Shown here: piece after piece, positions 15,964 through 20,191 of the stretch
Layout of the letters: each line of letters begins with the position of its first letter
How positions within the stretch are numbered: position 1 is the stretch's first letter
Assembly (NCBI GenBank): GCA_020025965.1
Contig: JAHHRG010000035.1
Span: 1-20,191, forward strand
Source: Sutterella sp.
GTDB taxonomy: Bacteria > Pseudomonadota > Gammaproteobacteria > Burkholderiales > Burkholderiaceae_F
Direction of reading: 5' to 3'
Length of the DNA: 20,191 nucleotides
Notes under the pieces: generated by a model
Told to the model about the DNA's origin: nothing
The model's input: the letters and a program-made list of their open reading frames with translations, nothing else
Database searches by the model: none
Position numbers and translations under genes: made by a program

Positions 15964-16977
15964 TTACTTACGAGCCTCCAGGGCTTTCAAAAGGGCTTGG
16001 CATTCATCGGGCATCGGCGCTTTGACGTGAATCTTTTCGCCCGACACCGGATGCACGAAGGTGAGCTGATAGGCATGCAGGAACATGCGGTGAAAAGGTG
16101 TACCGAGGCATCCGCGGGAGACTTCGCGGTTAAAAGCAAAGTCACCGTATTTGTCATCCCCAACCAGCGGGAAGCCCTGCGAGAGGGCATGGACGCGGAT
16201 CTGGTGCGTACGACCGGTCTTGAGCTCCGCATCGAGATAGGTCACATCGCCGTAGCGCTTTAACATCGTGAAGATCGTGTGCGAAGCCATGCCGTCGCGA
16301 TCGACTTTGACGCGGCGTTCGCCCGAGGGCAGCAGGAAGCGCAACAAAGGTTCCTTTACGTGCTGGCGGTCATTGACCCAATCGCCTTTGACCAACAGAC
16401 GGTAGTGCTTTTCGATACTCGAATGATCTTTCATCATATCGTGCAGACGAACGAGCGCTTTTCTCGTTTTGCAGACGATGATGGCGCCGGAGGTTTCTTT
16501 GTCGAGACGATGCGCCAATTCGAGGAAAGGCTCTTCGGGGTGCGTTGCTCGAAGGCGTTCGATCAGCCCGTGAGAAATCCCCGAGCCGCCGTGAGCGGCC
16601 ATACCGGTAGGTTTATTGACGATCAAAAGATGACGATCTTCGTAGAGTACGGGAACAGTACCGGCAACCAAGGGCGCGGCATTGGGCTTATCGGCCGCCT
16701 TCTGAGAGACTCGAATGGGCGGCACACGCAACACGTCGCCTGCCTTCAATTTGGTTTCGGCCTTCACTCGGGCCTTGTTCACGCGAACTTCGCCCCCGCG
16801 GATAATGCGGTAAATATGGCTCTTCGGGACGCCCTTGGCGACTCGAGCCAGGAAATTGTCGATGCGCTGACCGTCGGCGTCTTCACCGATCTCGAGCCAG
16901 TTCACTCGGTCGGTTCTGAGAGCGGTCACTTTTGATGACGCAATTATGGTAATTTCCGATTTTGTTTCGTTTGCCAT
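15964..16977 (-). CDS. rluC: 23S rRNA pseudouridine synthase RluC
   Basis: RluC makes pseudouridines in 23S rRNA (positions 955, 2504 and 2580 in E. coli). The 337-aa protein has an N-terminal S4 RNA-binding domain (about 36-95, QRIDNFLARV) and an RluA-type catalytic domain with HRLDKETSG (156-164, catalytic Asp159), KHYRLLVKG and GRTHQIRVH. Divergence from rne is the classical arrangement and supports RluC over RluD. ATG 16977 has no clear ribosome binding site. A TATAAA-like box lies only a few bases upstream on the same strand, so a leaderless transcript is possible. Confidence 0.94.
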   Translation of the reverse strand: MANETKSEITIIASSKVTALRTDRVNWLEIGEDADGQRIDNFLARVAKGVPKSHIYRIIRGGEVRVNKARVKAETKLKAGDVLRVPPIRVSQKAADKPNAAPLVAGTVPVLYEDRHLLIVNKPTGMAAHGGSGISHGLIERLRATHPEEPFLELAHRLDKETSGAIIVCKTRKALVRLHDMMKDHSSIEKHYRLLVKGDWVNDRQHVKEPLLRFLLPSGERRVKVDRDGMASHTIFTMLKRYGDVTYLDAELKTGRTHQIRVHALSQGFPLVGDDKYGDFAFNREVSRGCLGTPFHRMFLHAYQLTFVHPVSGEKIHVKAPMPDECQALLKALEARK

Positions 16978-18132
16978 CGTTTATACTTAAGGGCTGTGAA
17001 TTTCCGTTGCTTTTTTATGTCTTCGGACTTTCATTCCGGACGTGACGAGGTCGGCGCCCCGTCAGAAAAGCGGCAATGCTTAAAGAGCACTGCATCTTTT
17101 GCGCATTCTCTCACGTTTTGCATGATTTCGTGCCGACGGCTCCCTGACGGAGCGGTCGACAAACCCTTTTTTCAACATGTGTTGCCGCGTCAAACGAAGG
17201 CGAACGCATGACCGTGTATCGAACGGTTCTTCACAGAAGACCGTCCGTTTACCGACCCTTTGAGACAACCGTTCCAGCCCGCTCGCGACTGACGACAGGA
17301 CGGCGCCAATGCGCCCTCGTCCTCGCTTGAGCAACTCCCGACCAATGAGGGAGACGGGGCTCGCCTTACCATTCGAACGGATTCCCGACGGGCGGCAAAC
17401 GCGTCGGACTTTTCGAGAAGCAATTCTTTCGATCCGTCTCGCGATTTCGTTTTTTCGTGGACCTTCCGGCGACACGAACAATACCGATCGGCTGTCGGTG
17501 TTGTTGTCGAGAAGAAGTTAGATTTTTTTGTCTGTCACTGCGGGCTGTCAGCTCCGACGGTGCGGACTTCAAACGAACCCGATGGCAGCCAGCCATTCAG
17601 ATGGGAACGGTCTCCCGCCCGACGAACTCTGTTCGTATCCGAGGTCGGTTTTGAGCAGTTCCGAAGTGAATCGAAGTGTCCGTTTGAAGTCTTAAAAATT
17701 GCATCGTCAAGCTTATCAGCGTCAACTTCGGTTGCGAGATTTGCGTTCCGTACGAACGCCGACCTCCCCCGGAAGCTGTGAGGGATTGAGCGCGAGCGCC
17801 TCTCAACCGTGTCCTCCAATACGACCAAGACGGTCGAGGTTCACGAGACGAGCGCTGACCGATGACTCTCCCCACGGACCCGACACTCCGTCGGATCAAC
17901 ACAGCGCCGACCTATCCCGCGTTGAACCAGGACGAGCGGTAATGTGCGTTTTTTATTAGAGAAACGCGTGTTGCCGTCAGCTTGTCGCGCGCCCGACGAG
18001 TATCCGCCGGATACCCGAGGACCACCCGCGCCAGCGCCGATCGTTGCTCTCAGTGTAACTGTCGGACAATAAAATCCTCTCCTCTCGGCACGCCAAAGTC
18101 GCCCGCGTCAGTGGCGGCGGGAGTGCCATCCA
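16978..18132 (+). promoter_or_regulatory. long structured rne leader region (1.15 kb, non-coding)
   Basis: No credible protein gene lies here on either strand: frames of 60-130 codons exist but read as random, often Arg- or Ser-rich, sequence without family resemblance. TATACT (16983-16988) is a possible + strand -10 near the rluC end. Hairpins visible by eye are: 17073-17093; 17223-17244; 17297-17323; 17470-17509; 17543-17590 (7-bp base); 17743-17759; 17783-17808 (bulged A); and 17946-17967 with a TTTATTAGAG loop. AT-rich unpaired patches such as GACAATAAAATCC (18064-18076) near the start codon would suit RNase E cleavage. The rne ribosome binding site is GGGAG (18119-18123). In E. coli the 361-nt rne leader mediates autoregulation; a similar role here is inference, and the true transcription start is unknown. 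Confidence 0.6.
17470..17509 (+). ncRNA. strongest stem-loop in the rne leader
   Basis: CGAC (17470-17473) pairs with GTCG (17506-17509), AACAA (17477-17481) with TTGTT (17501-17505), T17482 with G17500 and ACCGA (17483-17487) with TCGGT (17495-17499). This gives about 15 pairs with a 3-base bulge and a 7-base loop. Twelve bases later comes a run of seven T (17523-17529). The gap is too long for a normal intrinsic terminator, but with remodelling it could attenuate rne, or it may be the counterpart of E. coli leader hairpin hp2 or hp3. Confidence 0.45.
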
Positions 18133-20191
18133 ATGAAGCGTATGCTTTTCAATGCCACACACGCGGAAGAAACCCGTGTTGGCATCGTCGACGGACAGAA
18201 GCTCATTGACATCGACATTGAAACTGTCGGTCGCGAAGCCCGTAAGTCCAACATTTACCGCGGCGTTGTCACCCGCATCGAACCGAGTCTCGAAGCCTGC
18301 TTTGTCAACTACGGCGAAGAACGTCACGGCTTCCTGCCCTTCAAAGAAATTTCCCGTTCCTACTTCAAGGAAGGCGTGGACGTTCGTTCGACGACGATCC
18401 GCGAAGCCATCACCGAAGGTCAGGAACTCATCGTCCAGGTTGAAAAGGAAGAACGCGGCAACAAGGGTGCCGCCCTGACCACCTTCATCAGCCTTGCCGG
18501 CCGCTACCTCGTTCTCATGCCGAACAACCCCCGCGGGGGCGGCGTTTCCCGCCGTATTGAAGGCGAAGAACGTCAGGAATTGCGCGAAGCAATGGACAAA
18601 CTCGAACTGCCGCGCGGCATGTCCACCATTGCCCGCACTGCCGGTATCGGCCGTACGACCGAAGAACTCCAGTGGGACCTTAACTACCTCCTGAAGCTCT
18701 GGACCGCCATTTCCGACGCAGCCGAACCCCAGTACGAACTCGTCAAGAACGAAAACGGCCGTCGTACGACGACCACCGTTACAACGCCCGTTGTTGACGG
18801 TAAGCCCCTGAAGCGTACGAATCCGCCGCCCTACCTTATCGTCGAAGAATCCAACCTCGTCGTTCGCGCCATCCGCGACTACTTCCAGGACGATATCGGC
18901 GAAATCCTCGTTGACACCGACGAAATCTACGATCAGGCCCGTCAGTTCATGGCTCACGTCATGCCCGACATGGTGAGCCGCGTGAAGCGCTATCGCGAAG
19001 ACATTCCGCTCTTTACGCGTTTCCAGATCGAACACCAGATCGAAACAGCTTACTCCCGTACGGTTCCGCTCCCCTCGGGCGGCGCCATCGTGATTGACCA
19101 CACGGAAGCTTTGGTCGCCATCGACGTCAACTCCGCCCGTGCCACGCGCGGTGCCGACATCGAAGAAACCGCATTCCGCACCAACTGCGAAGCCGCTGAC
19201 GAAGTGGCTCGTCAGATGCGTTTGCGCGACTTGGGCGGTTTGATCGTCATCGACTTTATCGACATGGCCGACTCGCGCAACCAGCGTGCCGTCGAACAGC
19301 GTTTGAAGGACGCTCTTCGCTATGACCGCGCTCGCGTTCAGATGGCCAAGATCAGCCGCTTCGGCCTGATGGAACTCTCCCGTCAGCGTCTGCGTCCCGC
19401 CTTGTCCGAAGGCAACCACATCACCTGCCCGCGTTGTAACGGTGTCGGTGTCATTCGCGACACGGAAAGCTGTGCTCTGCAGGTTCTTCGCATTCTTCAG
19501 GAAGAAGCGATGAAGGAAGGGACGGGCGCCGTTCACGCTCAGGTGCCGGTTGACGTTGCTACGTTCCTCTTGAACGAAAAGCGCAACGACGTGATGAAGC
19601 TCGAAGCCCGCCACCGCGTGCCCATCGTGCTTATCCCGAACATGCACCTTGAAACGCCGCACTACCGCATCGAACGTCTGCGTCAGGACGACGACCGTCT
19701 CGAAGACACGACGGCGAGCTTCAAGCGCGTCGAAGACATCGAAGAATCGAAGGCCGACGATCCCTATGCTCTGAAGAGCAACGAAGACAAGCCCGTTCGT
19801 CCGAGGCAGGTGCCCGTTATTAAGAACGTCATCGCTCGCGAACCCGCTCCGGTTCACGTCGAAGCCGAAAAGCCGGCCGAAGAAGTGAAGGTCGAAAAGA
19901 AGGAAGAAAAGAAGGGCTTCTTCGCCCGCTTGATCGCTTTCTTCATCGGTGACGACAAGAAACCCGCCGAAGAAAAGACCGAAGACAAAAAGGACGACAA
20001 GAAGGAACGCGAAGATCGCCGTGACGGTGACAAGCGCCGCGGTCGCCGCGACGGTCGCCGTTCCCGCCGATCCTCCGATCGCGCCGATCGTAACGACCGC
20101 ACCGGCCGCAACGAGCAGACCGAAGAACGCAGCGAAGAAAAGAAGCCGCGTCGCGAACGTCCCGCCCGTCGCGTAGAAGAGTCTCCGGTTG
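18133..20191 (+). CDS. rne: ribonuclease E, 3' end cut by window
   Basis: RNase E is the main endoribonuclease of mRNA decay and of rRNA and tRNA processing. The frame stays open for 686 codons to the window end. MKRMLFNATHAEETRVGIVD begins the core, followed by the S1 domain (about 38-130), the DNase I-like catalytic site with Asp331 (AIDVNSAR) and Asp374 (IVIDFIDM), the zinc link CPRC (433-436) and the small domain ending near PHYRIERL. Residues about 199-231 are an insertion relative to E. coli, which explains Asp331 versus Asp303. KKGFFARLIAFFIG (593-606) resembles the membrane-anchoring amphipathic helix, and an Arg-rich RNA-binding region starts near 620. ATG 18133 has GGGAG nine bases upstream. 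These C-terminal parts favour RNase E over RNase G. Confidence 0.96.
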   Translation, partial: MKRMLFNATHAEETRVGIVDGQKLIDIDIETVGREARKSNIYRGVVTRIEPSLEACFVNYGEERHGFLPFKEISRSYFKEGVDVRSTTIREAITEGQELIVQVEKEERGNKGAALTTFISLAGRYLVLMPNNPRGGGVSRRIEGEERQELREAMDKLELPRGMSTIARTAGIGRTTEELQWDLNYLLKLWTAISDAAEPQYELVKNENGRRTTTTVTTPVVDGKPLKRTNPPPYLIVEESNLVVRAIRDYFQDDIGEILVDTDEIYDQARQFMAHVMPDMVSRVKRYREDIPLFTRFQIEHQIETAYSRTVPLPSGGAIVIDHTEALVAIDVNSARATRGADIEETAFRTNCEAADEVARQMRLRDLGGLIVIDFIDMADSRNQRAVEQRLKDALRYDRARVQMAKISRFGLMELSRQRLRPALSEGNHITCPRCNGVGVIRDTESCALQVLRILQEEAMKEGTGAVHAQVPVDVATFLLNEKRNDVMKLEARHRVPIVLIPNMHLETPHYRIERLRQDDDRLEDTTASFKRVEDIEESKADDPYALKSNEDKPVRPRQVPVIKNVIAREPAPVHVEAEKPAEEVKVEKKEEKKGFFARLIAFFIGDDKKPAEEKTEDKKDDKKEREDRRDGDKRRGRRDGRRSRRSSDRADRNDRTGRNEQTEERSEEKKPRRERPARRVEESPV

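Noticed and set aside
17080..17481. 133-codon - strand frame in the rluC-rne gap
   Set aside because: Arg-rich, random-looking product with no ribosome binding site or family resemblance; it lies across several hairpins of the presumed rne leader.
17521..17530. U run as a simple intrinsic terminator
   Set aside because: The nearest stem ends twelve bases upstream, too far for a standard terminator; kept only as a possible attenuator.
17977..19857. 626-codon open frame on the - strand opposite rne and its leader
   Set aside because: It is antisense to the strongly conserved RNase E core, has no family resemblance, and arises because the rne codons used rarely give stops in that frame.

Overview
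The window looks like chromosomal DNA of a betaproteobacterium, most likely Burkholderiales and possibly the gut family Sutterellaceae. This is inferred from the RadA, Alr, LplT, RluC and RNase E sequences, from rluC lying divergent to rne, and from a Tat-exported FAD reductase of a type common in that family. No database search was possible. Most of the window is ordinary, densely packed core genome; no prophage, insertion sequence, CRISPR array, rRNA or tRNA was found.

Layout: (1) Positions 1-580 are AT-richer and hold only a possible 47-codon ORF and two tandem + strand terminators. (2) 667-1545 (-) encodes a UreE-like protein with a 150-residue His/Cys/Glu repeat tail and no urease gene nearby. 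(3) 1703-4228 (-) is an alr-radA operon. (4) 4446-5246 (-) is a GufA-like ZIP metal transporter whose promoter carries a near-perfect Fur-type operator. (5) 5509-7221 (+) is adenine deaminase. (6) 7302-8645 (-) is the lysophospholipid transporter LplT. (7) 8896-10386 (+) is a Tat-exported fumarate-reductase-like flavoprotein. (8) 10511-15204 (+) is the sbcDC operon, whose SbcC has no zinc-hook cysteines. (9) 15292-16977 (-) is rluC followed directly by a HAD phosphatase. (10) 16978-18132 is a 1.15-kb non-coding, hairpin-rich stretch, read here as the rne leader. (11) 18133 to the window end (+) is RNase E, cut off by the window in its Arg-rich C-terminal region.

The genes do not form one pathway. 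A metal theme links the UreE-like protein, the Fur-boxed ZIP transporter and the metal-dependent adenine deaminase, but that link is inference. The best candidates for something under-described are the UreE-like protein that has lost the usual UreE core histidines and gained a large metal-binding tail, the very long structured rne leader, and the hookless SbcC.
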